NCBI GenBank assembly: GCA_002104985.1
Contig: MCGO01000016.1
Location: 248,001-312,000 of the forward strand
From: Rhizoclosmatium globosum
Lineage: Eukaryota; Chytridiomycota; Chytridiomycetes; Chytridiales; Chytriomycetaceae
Reading direction: 5' to 3'
Length of the DNA stretch: 64,000 nucleotides
Shown here: piece by piece, positions 36,040 through 47,540 of the stretch
Numbering within the stretch: position 1 is the stretch's first letter
Layout: each line of letters opens with the position of its first letter
Made by a program: the position numbers and the translations under genes
The notes under the pieces: generated by a model
The model's database searches: none
What the model was told of the DNA's origin: nothing
What the model saw: the letters and a program-made list of their open reading frames with translations, nothing else

Positions 36040-37679
36040 TCAGAAAACATCTTTATTACTTGAACTTTCCAACAAACGCATCATGACGTATATACACGAC
36101 GCAATAACAACTGAGCTGAGTGTCCAAAGAACCCAGCTTGCGTCCTCTGAATTTCCAACCGGCATCTTCATTGAGAATGACTCCACAGATTCCAAAGGGA
36201 GTTCCACAAAGCTTTGTTGCCGTAGTCCAACAAATTTACTTGAATCTATGCATATTGAATATTAAGATGGAGGGAAGAGATATTTGGAGACGTGTATACC
36301 TCTAAGACTTCCTTTCAGCAAATGACTGATGACAGGATTAATGACAGAGGAATGAAGGAATTCTGCAATTTTCATGCATTATTTAGGAAATTATCGAATG
36401 ATGGCGGTTAAGAAATGTTACCTGAGTCTTTGGGTACAACGGCATACACTGTAGCTGGAAGGACAGGAACTGTAACATATCCTCCTTCTTGAGAAGGTGG
36501 CTGATACCTCATATGCAATGGAATTTCAATGCTAGACCTATTTAAGATGAAGTCAGTACAGGTCGTTCACTGTTTGTGCACTCGAATCCTCATGTTACAC
36601 TCAAATCTACCCCAAGTCTCATTCGCATCACTAACTTCAATTTACCTTTGATTCATAAATTGCCAACTTCCTTGATAACCACAAAGACTCCATTCATTCG
36701 AGCCTTTTCAGATTCCTCGATGGATACTTCCAGGTCAGGTTCACCATACGCGACAAACTCGATATCATTATTCAATTTGTTGAGACCATCGATTTGAAAG
36801 GGATCCGCGAATGCGTGATGGTTGATGGGGAGGTGGATGACTATAGCGTCTAGTTTGGCTGAAAGAGAACCGGCTTGGGAAGAAAAGAGAGGATATATGA
36901 TGGATGGTAACCAATGGATGGCGACAAGATGATTTGACAAAGAGGGAGGGAAGGGAGAGTCCAGTTTGTGGTTCCAGCTGAAACCACTTTCGAATTCTGA
37001 ATCTTTAAAGGCTTTGCCGCATTCTCATACTCATAAAGCTCTTGAATCAAAGCAGAATCACGGTTTGGCTGTGTAACTCGACGCGTGATTGACACAGCTG
37101 GTATTGGGACAGCTTGCACTCCAAACCGTTTTGAGCAGATCCCGATATTCTCCAATACTCGCAAGCTGATTCTTCTCATCATTGAACCAACGGATTGTAA
37201 CATCAGAGTATGTAATGTTGTTTTGTTCCTGTTACAAGGCAGGTTTGGCAGCAAATTGTCTGAATGCCAGATTCGAGGGCAGGACAGCGAGTACATCAAG
37301 TACGCGGCCTCATTCGAAGACGGGGTCGGGCGTAAGCGGACGAGTCCCGGACGGACGTCGGCGCACAAATCGAGTGAGTTTTTGAGTCGTTTGAAAAGGG
37401 CGTCGAGGCCAGTGCGCACACTTTGGCTCCAATCGAACCAATTTGAGTCGCATTCAAAGTGGCCACGCGCGAAAGCGTCGCTACAACTGTCACGCGCAAC
37501 GGCGTCGACGAAAACGTGGCCGCGATCGAGGCAACTTGGACGGGAAGCGTCGTCGGCGGTCGCACAGGAACTGATGCACTTTGAACAACGTGCACGGCCC
37601 CGGGAAGGGTGAAGGAGGGCTGCGAGACTGACAGCGACAGTGGAACGGATGTGTTGGTGTGCACTGAGAGCGACATCAT
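36040..37679 (-). CDS. GPI mannosyltransferase I stabilising subunit (PIG-X/Pbn1 family)
   Basis: The identification rests on the C-terminal luminal domain: HLPINHHAFADPFQIDGL, YGEPDLEVSIE, then SIEIPLHMRYQPPSQEGGY and PATVYAVVPKDS, the classic PIG-X pattern of DPF..., DLE and PLHxRYQ. A final exon ends in a transmembrane helix (WVLWTLSSVVIASCIYVMM) with a short cytosolic tail LLESSSNKDVF. Known members are single-pass ER proteins that stabilise the PIG-M/Gpi14 mannosyltransferase adding the first mannose to GPI. The N-terminal ~250 residues (MMSLSVHTNTSV...) are fungal-type and poorly conserved. Frames switch around 37350 and 37000. The start (37679) is only 34 bp from the RAD17 stop, both on the minus strand. 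Confidence 0.75.
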
Positions 37680-37713
37680 TTGACATGGAGAAATAATAAA
37701 ATAATAATAAATA

Positions 37714-40285
37714 TTAATCTTCAATATCATCAATCACTTCTTCCACAATGGAAAACTGTTGATTTTGGTCTCTATCCACAGATCTCACTTCATCAATGTC
37801 CTCCTCCTCCATTCCCACATCTGTCTCATCCAAAACGTCTGCCTTCCTTCGCACACCCGCAACGCTTGATCCGCCAGCGCCTCGATATGAGCACATTTTT
37901 TGAAAGAAAGCCCGGTCTTGCGGAACTATTGCACAATCAGTACATTTGATGACATCAACAAACTACTAACTCAAATGTATCCTTGGAGCACTGGCACTTG
38001 AATTATTAAATAATATTCTGGAAGCGAATGGAATCACTTCCGTCATTAATACTGAGTGTTGTAATTACCTATACATTGTTTTACGTCAAGTTCAAGACTA
38101 TTGACCAATATGACTTACTGGAAAGCTGGAACTGCGTCCCGCGACCCTGATTCCGAAACCAGCCATGCATCCACCTCATGGAAGCTTCTCCGGCAGTCTC
38201 TAGTGCATCTCGTTTCGCTACAAACGTTGGTATGGCTTGGGGTTTTGACAAGCTTCCAAACTTTTGTTTCGGTAATGGATGGGTACGCGCCAGCATTGTT
38301 CCACGGCATGCAATCGATGCGGCATATGCAGACATTGTTGTTCGATTCTGTGGTTGTATTTTAGACTTTCACCAATACCTTCTTTCACAACATACTTTCC
38401 ATGGCCCCAGTAACACGTCTGCGCTACTATAATAGTCAGCGGCTGATACGCATTCCTCAATTTCGCTGAACATGCTGGTGTAATTCTCCGCCAAATACGA
38501 AATAAATCCATCAGCATCTGTATGACTAGACTCAAACACAAACTACGGATGTTATACTGACGCAATACTTGAAAAGAACTCACTTCAGGGTTAGATTTCA
38601 GTGGCTTCCTGTCGAAATGTTTCAAGTGCTTTGGCAAACGAATATCCTCTATCTGTGCATTTCCACCAATATCCTCACGCAATCCAGGAAACTCATCAGG
38701 CGTTTCTCCCGGCTCCAATCCTGTCAAGAATCCCATATTAGTTAGCTGAAATCGCTCTCGAAATCCAAAAAACCCACTCACGTTTCCCAACCAACACCTT
38801 ATCAACGCATGATAAAATATCAAATTCACGTCCCGACTCCCAGCACCACCACCTCCTTTCACGCTTCTTCTTCCCCTTCCTCCCACCACCACTACCACCA
38901 CCCTCCTCCTCAACCACAGACATAAACTGCAGCGCATTCAACGCACACCGAATATCCCCACCACTCGCCTCCACAATCGCCTCCACATCCCCAAGACCCG
39001 GTTTCCGCCGACGCCCACCACCTCCCCCCCAATACCCACCCCTCTCCTCCCCAACAACACGCATCAACGCCTTCGTAAGTATCCCCGGCGCGATCGGATT
39101 GAACTGAATACGCGTGTACCCGCTTGCGGAGCGCACGTCTTCCGGGACAAGCGATTTCAACGTCACGGCGCGGAATTCTGAGTCTGTGGATGCGATTGTG
39201 TCGCTGAGGATTAGGACTATCGGGGAGACTTGGGATGCAGTGTGGACGTGGGTTTGGAGGAGGGTGTGGAAGTGGGCGCGGGTTGTTGGGGTGGATAGGT
39301 TTGGGAGGTCTTCGAGGAGGATTACTTTTCGAGGGGAGGAGGAGGGTGGTGAGGTTGTTGGTGTGTCTCCGAATGAGAGGGCGTTTGTTTTACGGGCGGA
39401 TGTGATGAAGTCTGTGAATTTTTGGAGGAGGGTTGGGGTTGTGGTGTATGGTTTTGTTGTGGATGGATGTGTCCATGATTCTTCGAGGTCGTCGTTTGTC
39501 GTATCCATTTGAAGCTCGTTGATTGGATTGATCCATTCTATTATTTCAAAGTCGAGTTCCATGGATAGGAATTTCACTGTTGCTGTTTTAGCACTTCCTG
39601 AGATTCCGGTGAGAGCCAAGAGACGGTGTGATTTGTGAAGTCGCCGAAGACCTGCGGAGGTTGGATCAAGAGCTTCAATGAACCATTGTCGAACATCGGC
39701 GAGTTTCTTTTTGTGGATCGATAGTTCGTCCTTTTGTGTTGGTTTAATGAGATGTCAACAAGCCGAGAACAAAGTCACCTCAGTGAATGGCGTGTATTTA
39801 TCAACCCAAAGTTGAGTCTCCTGTCCTGTTATTGAAAGAGTTGGTATCGTGTACTGAAGTGCAAGAGAATCGAACTAACTTCGAGGCACTGAGTTTTCTT
39901 TCGATTTCGACGATTGACTTCCTCCAAAGATCCATTTGACGATAGGAGACTTCGGAAAGAGGATAAAGGTGTCAATGATTGGTGTTGGTTGATTGAGCGC
40001 AAGCACACCTGTTTGGATTCATTCTGGCTTCCTTGCGCTACAGCCTGTTTCCTTTAACCTCCATTTCATTGAAGTCCAATTACCTGGCTGCTGGATGGAA
40101 GGTCAAAGTCATCGATAATCTCGTCCTTCTTCAGCTCATCCTCGGAGCTATCAATGACAATCACTTCATTCGTGTTCTTTGGAGCGAGTGGTTTCTTGGC
40201 CTTTGTTTCTTTCTTTTTGGGTGCTGATGAGGTCGGTTGACTGCCTTCAGGCTCCGTTTCTTTGTTGTTGCCTCTTTTGGGACAT
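37714..40285 (-). CDS. RAD17: Checkpoint clamp loader subunit Rad17
   Basis: Rad17 with Rfc2-5 loads the 9-1-1 clamp at damaged DNA. The N-terminus (40285) is Lys/Glu-rich and includes NEVIVIDSSEDELKKDE. An exon then reads LWVDKYTPFTE and DELSIHKKKLADVRQWF. The ATPase P-loop is GISGSAKTATV, followed by VILLEDLPNL (Walker B region) and GDIRCALNALQF (sensor-like). Further Rad17 features are LPKHLKHFDRKPL, SSHTDADGFISYLAENY and YAASIACRGTMLA. The C-terminus is acidic, ending EEVIDDIED. A Gly-rich insert (YWGGGGGRRRK) lies in the ATPase region. The P-loop has Ala where Gly normally precedes Lys. Introns are short; frameshifts are few. Confidence 0.88.
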
Positions 40286-40436
40286 GTTTACAGTCAAACT
40301 TTCGGACAGAATACAAGAACTTAGGATCCTTGAGAAAAGCGATCCTGTTTTGTTTATCGGTTGTTGCTGAATGCACTTTGTTTATTTCATAACTTGATAA
40401 TGTGATATTAAACACGATGAAACACGATCATTAGAA

Positions 40437-42667
40437 TCAGGCTTCAACCAACAATCCCTTCTTCTTCAACATTGGTTCGATAGAAGCATCCTTTCCACGG
40501 AAAGCGCGGTATCCTTCCATATGATCAATAGTGCTTCCAGACGAGTAAATGTACTTTCTTGCTCGAGCAGCAGTTGCCTTGTCGAAAATATCGCCAGTCT
40601 CCAAGAAAGCATCAAAAGCATCAGCATCCAAAACTTCAGCCCACAAATACACATAATAACCAGCGGCATATCCTGGTCCAGAGAACAAGTGAGAGAACTG
40701 TGGAATACGGTGACGCATCACAATTCCAGCTGGCATATCCAGTTCAGCCAACTTTGACTTTTCAAATTCACTCAAGTCAAGAGTTGCCAACTCCTTGGCT
40801 GGCAACGCGTGAAGAGCTTGATCCACGAGAGCACAGGCGGCGTACTCAACTGTTGCGAAACCTTGCTGGAACTTGCGGGAAGCCATCAGCTTTGTCAGCA
40901 ACTCGGCTGGGATTGGTTCATTGGTTTCATAGTGGATCGCATACTTGGCAAGAACCTCTGGGTGGCGGAACCAGTGCTCCATCAATTGGGATGGAAGCTC
41001 AACAAAGTCTTTCAAGACTCTCGTACTTGCCAAACGTTGGTACTTTGAGTCGGAGAGCATACCGTGGCAACCGTGTCCGAATTCGTGGAAGAGTGTCACA
41101 CAATCGTTAAAGGAGAGGAGAGTTGGCTGACCGTCAGCTCCTTTTGTGAAGTTGTTGTTGTTCTGAGGTATGTAAGTCAGTTGGAATACTAGCATTGTTT
41201 TAACTTACAATCACAATTGGGATTTGGTTGGTTCCAAGGTCGTCAATGTTGCGGTTTTGGGAACGGAATTCACTCATCCAGGCACCTCCACGCTTGTACT
41301 GACGGGCAAAGTTGTCGTGGAAGAAAATAGCGCGGATCGTGTCTTGGCCATCAATTTGCTCGTGAACCTCGTAGACAAGAACGTCCTCGTGATACGCCTT
41401 AATGTCTGGACGAAGAACAAAAGTGAGTCCGTAGAGCTTGTAGGCAACATCAAAGAGCCTCAAGCATGCGGTCCAAACTAAAGTATGGCTTTACAATAGA
41501 CTCGTCCAAATCATACTTGGTCTCACGAACACGTTCAGCGTAGAAACGCCAGTCAGATGGACGAATAACCTCGCTCTCTCCAACAGACTTGGCATACTCG
41601 GCAAGCATTTCTCTCTCTCTGTTGGCAGCATCCTTCGCTGGAGCCCAAACACGGTTCAAAAGCTCAAGAACAGCTTCTGGAGTCTTGGCCATGGTGTCAG
41701 CGGTGGAGTAGCGGCGTATGAATCGTATCCGTGCAAAGCAGCCTGTTGGGATCTGAGCTTCAAGATTTCGACTGCGATAGCCTTGTTATCCTTCTCAGCA
41801 GTAAACTCTCCACGTGAGATGAAAGCCTGGAAAACGCGTTCACGAGCTTCTGGGTTCTTGCAAGATGAGAGGAATGGCTCAACCATGGAACGGCTCACGG
41901 AGACAACATATCCTTCTCTCTTGTTATCATAGCAGCTTTTTGTGCACTTGCAATAAGGTACTCGGGGCAACCATCCAACTCTTCCAAAGTAACTGGAACG
42001 ACTTCCCCTTCATCAGCCAACAGATTTTGAGAGAATTGAGTCGAGAGAAGAGACAACTCCTTCACAATGGCGTTGTTTTGATCCTGCTTAGCCTGTTTTC
42101 GAAAATCTGATGAGTGATCAAGGAGTGATTAAGGGTGCAGACAAGCATACTTTATCGAACAAAGCTCCCTGATGAACAAAGTCTTGGTACACACGCTCAA
42201 CCAAACGAAGCTGTTGAGCATCCAGCTCCAATGATTCGCGGGACTCGTACACTGTACGGATGCGATCAAAGAGCCCAGGTGTAGTTCTAACGGCAGCGTA
42301 GTGGTCTGAGAGTGGACCAGCCATAGCACGCTGGACCTTCTGCAACTCAGGAACGTTTGCAGATCCTGTGAGGTTGTAGAAAACTCGAATAATAGCGCTT
42401 TTGTAACGAGGTTTCAGATTCACATTGCTGGCTATTAAAAATACACTTACTAGAACTGGGCACCAGCACGGTCATAGAGCTTGAACGTGTTGTCAAAAGT
42501 AGCTGGTTCTGGGTTCTCTGCGATTGCCTTGACCTCCGCGAGATGATCTTTCATCGTGACCTCCATGGCTGGCTGGAAGTGCTCGGTCTTGATGCTCTCG
42601 AACGGAGGGATGGAAAAGGGTCGGGGGACCAGTCGGCCAAGAGAGGGTTGCTGTTGTCGGTGAGCAT
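40437..42667 (-). CDS. M3-family zinc metallopeptidase (peptidyl-dipeptidase Dcp / oligopeptidase A type)
   Basis: The start MLTDNSNPLLADWS is at 42667, followed after a frameshift by IPPFESIKTEHFQPAMEV, typical of the Dcp/OpdA N-terminus. The active site reads TLFHEFGHGCHGMLSD (HExxH), and the downstream DFVELPSQLMEHW is the variant seen in Dcp-like rather than thimet or mitochondrial-intermediate peptidases. FSHLFSGPGYAAGYYVYLWAEV and FRGKDASIEPMLKKKGL complete the C-terminal half. The enzyme should remove dipeptides or cut short peptides after transit-peptide or proteasome processing. Location is unclear; no strong presequence. Several short introns. About 680 residues, the family's normal size. 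Confidence 0.9.
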
Positions 42668-42852
42668 TTGTTGTGTGTGGAGAAGAAGTGGTTGAGTGGA
42701 AGATTTAATGAAGATTCAGTGCTGGTGGACTCGGTTTTTTATGCCACCCGGAACGGAAAAAGTGGCGTTGAACAAATTCCGGTTTTTTACTAGTAAATCA
42801 CATAGTACCAAGCAGAATACAACGTGAAAGTTTGATGGAATTTTTATGAAGT

Positions 42853-44926
42853 CTACAGTTCGTCACCCAACACGGTCTTCCCATACTTCGCAATACAAAC
42901 TAACCTCTTCCTCCTCAACACTTCAGCATACCTCGCGTCTTTTAACAAAAACACCTTTCCACTATTCAACCCTTTACTAACCTTCCCATCTTCTTCCCAA
43001 CTCTCCTCATCAGATTCCACATCCGTCTCAACATCCTCATCCCTATTCTCCTCCGCCTCATCCCTCCTCATCACCCACCCCCCATCTCCACTAAACACAT
43101 ACTCTCGCTCACTACTCCCAGAGTCAACACCAACAAACTCAGGCAACACCCTCAAACCGCCGTTCCTCCACCCGTCCCCTCCTCAATCGAGAGAAACGCG
43201 CGTTCAAGCCTCTTCACACTGTCCATGAACTTTGGCCACGACTTTGTGTCAATAGACGTACCCGTAATATCAAGGAACTCGAGCTTTACCAAGAGGATTT
43301 GCGTAGGTTTGGATGAGGGGCAAGATTCCGTCAAATGTTATGTTGGGACATTGTGCGAGGGATAAGGATTGAGGTTTGGTAGTGGGAGGGAGATTTCGTT
43401 GTTGAAAGGAGGAGAGTTTGGTTTGGTGGAAGGAGGCAGAGAGGGAAGAGGGACAGGTCTGTCAGAGTTCTTGTGTGGCCTATGTTGAGTGTTTCAATGG
43501 TTTGTGCACAATCGCAGCCATGAATAAGGTGGTGGAGGAGGGCAGTGTCTATTTTGAGTGTGACAAGTCGAGGTATTTGACTTTGGTCAGGTGCGAGCAA
43601 TAATGTGAGTGTTTGATCGGTAGTTGAAATGTTGGTGTCAGAGTCAGAGCTTCCAGCGAATTCCCAATGATGTGGCAATTTTATCGACACTTCACTGTGC
43701 ATGTTTTCTGCATTATGAATATGAAGACTTGTAATCTTTGTGAAGAGTTGTATGGGAAGAGTCTTGTACAACTTTTTGGGAGCGTTCTGAGAAATGTCAG
43801 ACTACGTTTGATGCTAAACACAAGATTGTCCTTACTTTTGTAGGAGGGGGTATAGAAAACTCAAGACACTGTATGCGATTCCCTTTCATTACACATTCCA
43901 AGATCCGTTCCAAGTCGAACCAAGTCAGTTTCCGACTTGTAGATTGACTCCCACTGAACCGAAACTCGGACAAACGGCCAGTTCCAGTGTTAGAATCAAT
44001 TTTTGCTTGTATGATTAGACCCGCATCTTCTGTATCCAATGCGTCGTTATCTGACGGTTTTGTACGATATATCGCCATATTTGCCTCTCCTCATCTTGAT
44101 GGTTTTATCCAAGAACCGGAATATACCACGATCAGTTATTCTTGGACAATTACTCAAATCCAAGCACTCGATAAACGATGCACATGTTTTTCCAAGCTCA
44201 ATGAGCGTCGCGTCACTGATTAAACCGCACTTCTAAGTCGCAAAACTTTAAGGGACTCCCATTCACTGCAAAATCCAGCAATCAACATTCCACCCGCATC
44301 TGTTAAAAACGGCATCCTGTTAAAATCAAAATCTGTAGTGATGGAGCTGAAACGACTAATAATTGAGCTAATGCAGCGTCTGTCACATGGTGGCACTGAA
44401 ACGGCATGTCAGAATCAACCAATCAGAACAAATTTCGAATTACTCAACTCCAGTCAAATCAATATGAACAAGATCTCGAGGTGCAGCTTCAGCAATTAGG
44501 GCAATATGAAGGGGTGTCACAAAATCGCCAGTAAGGGACAGTTCGAACTTGAAGTAGTTGAAAGAATCAGTCGTCGAAGTTCGTGCGACGCCGGAGCTTG
44601 TTTGCCGCACAGAGACGCGAAGGTTTCGAAGGAATGTAGAGTGACAAACTGAGGTTGTTGCCAGAGGAGGGACGATGCAACTCTATAAAATGCACGATTC
44701 ACGAAACAGCTGCAAGGCGAATTAGGGCAGAGTTTGTGGAAGAGACGAATGATTCTTATTTACCAGTGGCGAAGGGCTTTGACAGGTAGGTGAGCCATAA
44801 TTTGAAATAGCAGTTCGATGGAAGCCTATGGACAGCATTATGATTTCTACGACACGTGCAGTTGATGCTGGCTAGAGAGGTACTGAAGCCGTCCAGGCGA
44901 TGAAGGGATTGTTGAGGTATATCCAT
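42853..44926 (-). CDS. F-box / AMN1-type LRR protein
   Basis: The start MDIPQQSLHRLDGF is at 44926. After a one-base correction the first exon contains LPSELLFQIMAHLPVKALRH, an F-box, joined by an intron to CFVNRAFYRVASSLLWQQ. About 44090-44250 encodes cysteine-type LRRs (CGLISDATLIELG, CLDLSNCPRITDRGIFRFL). Further LRR-like sequence follows (SLHIHNAENM, ETLNIGHTRTLTDL, KLEFLDITGTSI). The C-terminus is acidic (RDEDVETDVESDEESWEE), then ends KTVLGDEL. FBXL proteins are SCF substrate adaptors; the substrate is unknown. At least three frame changes are needed. Some sequence around 44260-44450 is not explained. Confidence 0.68.
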
Positions 44927-44981
44927 CGTTGTTTGAAGACTTGAAAAGAAATGACGAAATGAGTTTATTGAGACCAACAAA

Positions 44982-45889
44982 TTAAGCCTTTGGAATGATT
45001 CCGGCATCTTTCAGCTTTCGGTCTACAGCATCATCGACAAGGTTCTTGATCAGGCTTCCCAAAGCAGAGTCGTTCTCACCAGTTGTACCGTTCTCAACGA
45101 AGGCACGGACCACATTCTCAACGTACTTGGCAAGCTCATCCACCTCCAAGTTAATCTGCTCGCCATCCTTGTGCAGAGGAATGTTGAGGTGGGTTTGAGA
45201 GTGAGCAATAAGCATGACTTCGAAGCATCGTGCAGGTCTGTCCACGTTGATGACAGTCAAGGAAGCACCGTTCAAGCACACGTAACCCTTTGAGGTAACA
45301 AACTGCAGCGGATCGGCATCAGTCTACGAGGATGTTCTTTGCAACAAGTTCACTGAGCGGGGCAATGTGGAAGCGGAAGATAAGGGAGTTTGGTGGATCG
45401 TGTCTGCGAGAACGATTGTGATTGGACAGTCGACGTGGCCCTGGCTGGTTCAGTGTTGTTGTTTAGTTAAAGGAGACCACGAGCAGAAACCAAACAAACA
45501 AACGCACACAACGTGTCCGCCAAGTCGGGTCACGCCAGAAAGCATCGCTCGTTCCAAGTTGACTTTGTCGCCGACTTTCCAGGCGCCCAAGTTGGTGCGT
45601 CGGACCGTCTCAGGCGCAATACCAACTTTGAAGCTGCCAACCTCCTTGTCAAACTCGGTAACCGTGAGACAGATCCCTGCGTACCTCAACTGAATAAGTA
45701 ACGCTGTACATCAATCATAAAGCAAAACTCACCGCTGCAGATGATGGAGTCGCCAATGTGAACATCACCAAGAATGGGTTTGGCATCGACGATGGTGACA
45801 GAGAGACCGTTGCCTCCTCCCCAGGTGTTGTCAGTCTCAACGATGGATGAAATAGTGCCTAGATGCTCGACGATACCGGTGAAGACCAT
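44982..45889 (-). CDS. RIB5: Riboflavin synthase alpha chain
   Basis: This enzyme dismutates two 6,7-dimethyl-8-ribityllumazine to riboflavin, the last step of riboflavin synthesis. The start MVFTGIVEHLGTI (45889) is the family's conserved N-terminus. The two lumazine-binding repeats are readable: GDVHIGDSIICSG, ACLTVTEFD, LGAWKVGDKVNLERAML and SGVTRLGGH in the first; GHVDCTI, SKGYVCLNGASLTVINVD and AHSQTHLNIPLHKDGEQINLE in the second. It ends DRKLKDAGIIPKA. Two short introns; a frame change near 45340-45440 and possibly near 45300. Downstream of the b5-reductase array on the same strand. Confidence 0.9.
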
Positions 45890-46037
45890 TGGATGTGTGT
45901 GTTTGGTTGGTTGTTTCTTTCTCCTTCGTCAGATTTGAAATCTGTCATAACAACAACAACGTCATTGGAAATTGATTCCTTCAACGATCGTTATGTCATT
46001 TGGATCAAAATGCAAGAAAAATGGAAACTACGTTTAT

Positions 46038-46254
46038 TTAAAGTGGCAGGAAAACAAATGTACGAAATTCTGTCCAATAATTGATTGAATCAAGGCTGCA
46101 AGTTCTTAATCCCAGCTTTCTAAGCTTGTCCGTACAGAGAATAACCAAAGCGAGCAGAATTGGAATGAAAATTACAGCAGTGACATACCTGGAACGGTTG
46201 GATGACAATTGAAGGACACTGCCATCAAAATTGTGACTTCACACGTTTGGCCAT
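46038..46254 (-). CDS. Possible small single-pass membrane protein
   Basis: A start at 46254 (MAKRVKSQ) followed by a one-base correction gives SHNFDGSVLQLSSNRSRYV, then a strong hydrophobic helix (AVIFIPILLALVIL) and a basic flank (CTDKLRKLGLRTC), with a stop at 46038. It occupies the 465-bp gap between RIB5 and the first b5 reductase. The alternative is that GTATGT at the helix start is an intron donor and the region is not coding as read. No family recognised. Confidence 0.25.
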
Positions 46255-46354
46255 GACGCAGCAGCTAAAAGGTCACAAAGACTCAAAGAGTGCCTTGGAT
46301 TCTTTGGATTCTGGTTATTGTCTTGTTAAACTCGTTTAATCAAAAAAAAAATAA

Positions 46355-47479
46355 CTAGAACTTGTAAATATCATCCTCCATTTTGGAAACAGCGTTCGCT
46401 TTCGCGAATCCAAGCTCCTCGCAGTGTTTCTGCATAGCTTGAACCATTGGAGGAGGTCCACAAAGTAAAATCTTGGAATCTCCAGGAGTTGCAGCATGCT
46501 CTTCAATCATTTCTTTGGTGACAAAGCCGACTCCACCTTCCCAACCTTCATCCGGTTGATTCAACACATAGTACACCTTGAATCGAGGAAGAGAAGCTGC
46601 AAGCGCGTCCAACTCCTTCTTCAACAGAATGTCTTCAGGCTTGACGTTTGCGAAAATCAAATTGAGCTTTGTCTTGTCTTTGGGATCTTTGATTGAAGCC
46701 TTGATAATCTGCAGCATTGGAGTGATTCCTGTACCGCCTGCGATCATTCCGAGTGTTTTCACCATATTTGGTTCATACTTGAAGTTTCCCTTTGGTCCAC
46801 GAATCTTGATCGTGTCACGGATTTTGAGGTTTTCGATATGGCGAGAAAGTTTCCCATTTGGATAAGTCTAAAGGTTTTAGTTAGCTTTTGAGGAAGAGTT
46901 GGTGGAACACCTTGACCAACAAAGGTCGATAATGCCCAAATCTTCATTGCCAGAGACTGGAGTATAACTGCGAGTTACTTCTTTTCCATCAATTGTGGCA
47001 GTGACTTGAATGTGCTAATATGAGACGTCAGAAACAAGGACTTTCCCTTCTTCAATCATACCTGGCCGGTTGGAAGTCCTAACGCAGTATCCATGTAGGG
47101 CATTGTAAATCGATAACTGGCATGTTTGATGTGGGTTGGGTTTAGCGACAAGGTTTCACATTTGACAGCACGCTGCTTACATTGCAGTATTGGGTGACAC
47201 TTGTGTCTTTCCCGAGAGGATAACTTCAGCGTATTCTCCGTTTGTCGCATCGAGGAATCTCTGTATCCTATACAATCGTGTTCCGTTAGCCTTACAGCCT
47301 GTGTATGGAATACTATGGATCTGGTTCTCACGGTTCTGCCATAACAGATAGAGCGCAACCAATGCAAGGACAGAAACGATTCCAATTTGCATATCGTAGC
47401 TGATTGTCATCTGCCATTCTCCGATAGCTATGTGCCATGGCTCTCCAACAAAGTCAGGAGAAGGTTGAAACCACGACAT
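46355..47479 (-). CDS. NADH-cytochrome b5 reductase, copy A
   Basis: This is an FAD flavoprotein passing electrons from NADH to cytochrome b5 for desaturation and sterol synthesis. The start MSWFQPSPDF (47479) is followed by an N-terminal membrane anchor (IGIVSVLALVALYLLW). Landmarks are the FAD motif [17 protein letters not shown], the NADH motifs GGTGITPM and CGPPPM, and the C-terminus [11 protein letters not shown]. Its protein is most similar to copies B and C beside it. Short introns are conserved in position among the copies. One base is missing near 46922 (DLLVK). It is the best preserved copy along with C. Confidence 0.9.
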
Positions 47480-47540
47480 ATTGACAACTAAAATTGCCAT
47501 GAATAAAAGGCACGCAGGATTGAAGCAAAGAAAAATAAAG

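Noticed and set aside
36850..37612. Overlapping long frames on both strands at the N-terminal half of PIG-X
   Set aside because: The PIG-X and membrane-helix motifs fix the minus strand as coding. The plus-strand frame has no recognisable content.
38780..39620. Strong switch of strand composition (C-rich to G-rich) inside RAD17
   Set aside because: It follows the amino-acid content (Gly/Arg-rich insert, then Thr/Ser/Pro-rich part) and codon choice; no replication origin or insertion boundary is seen.
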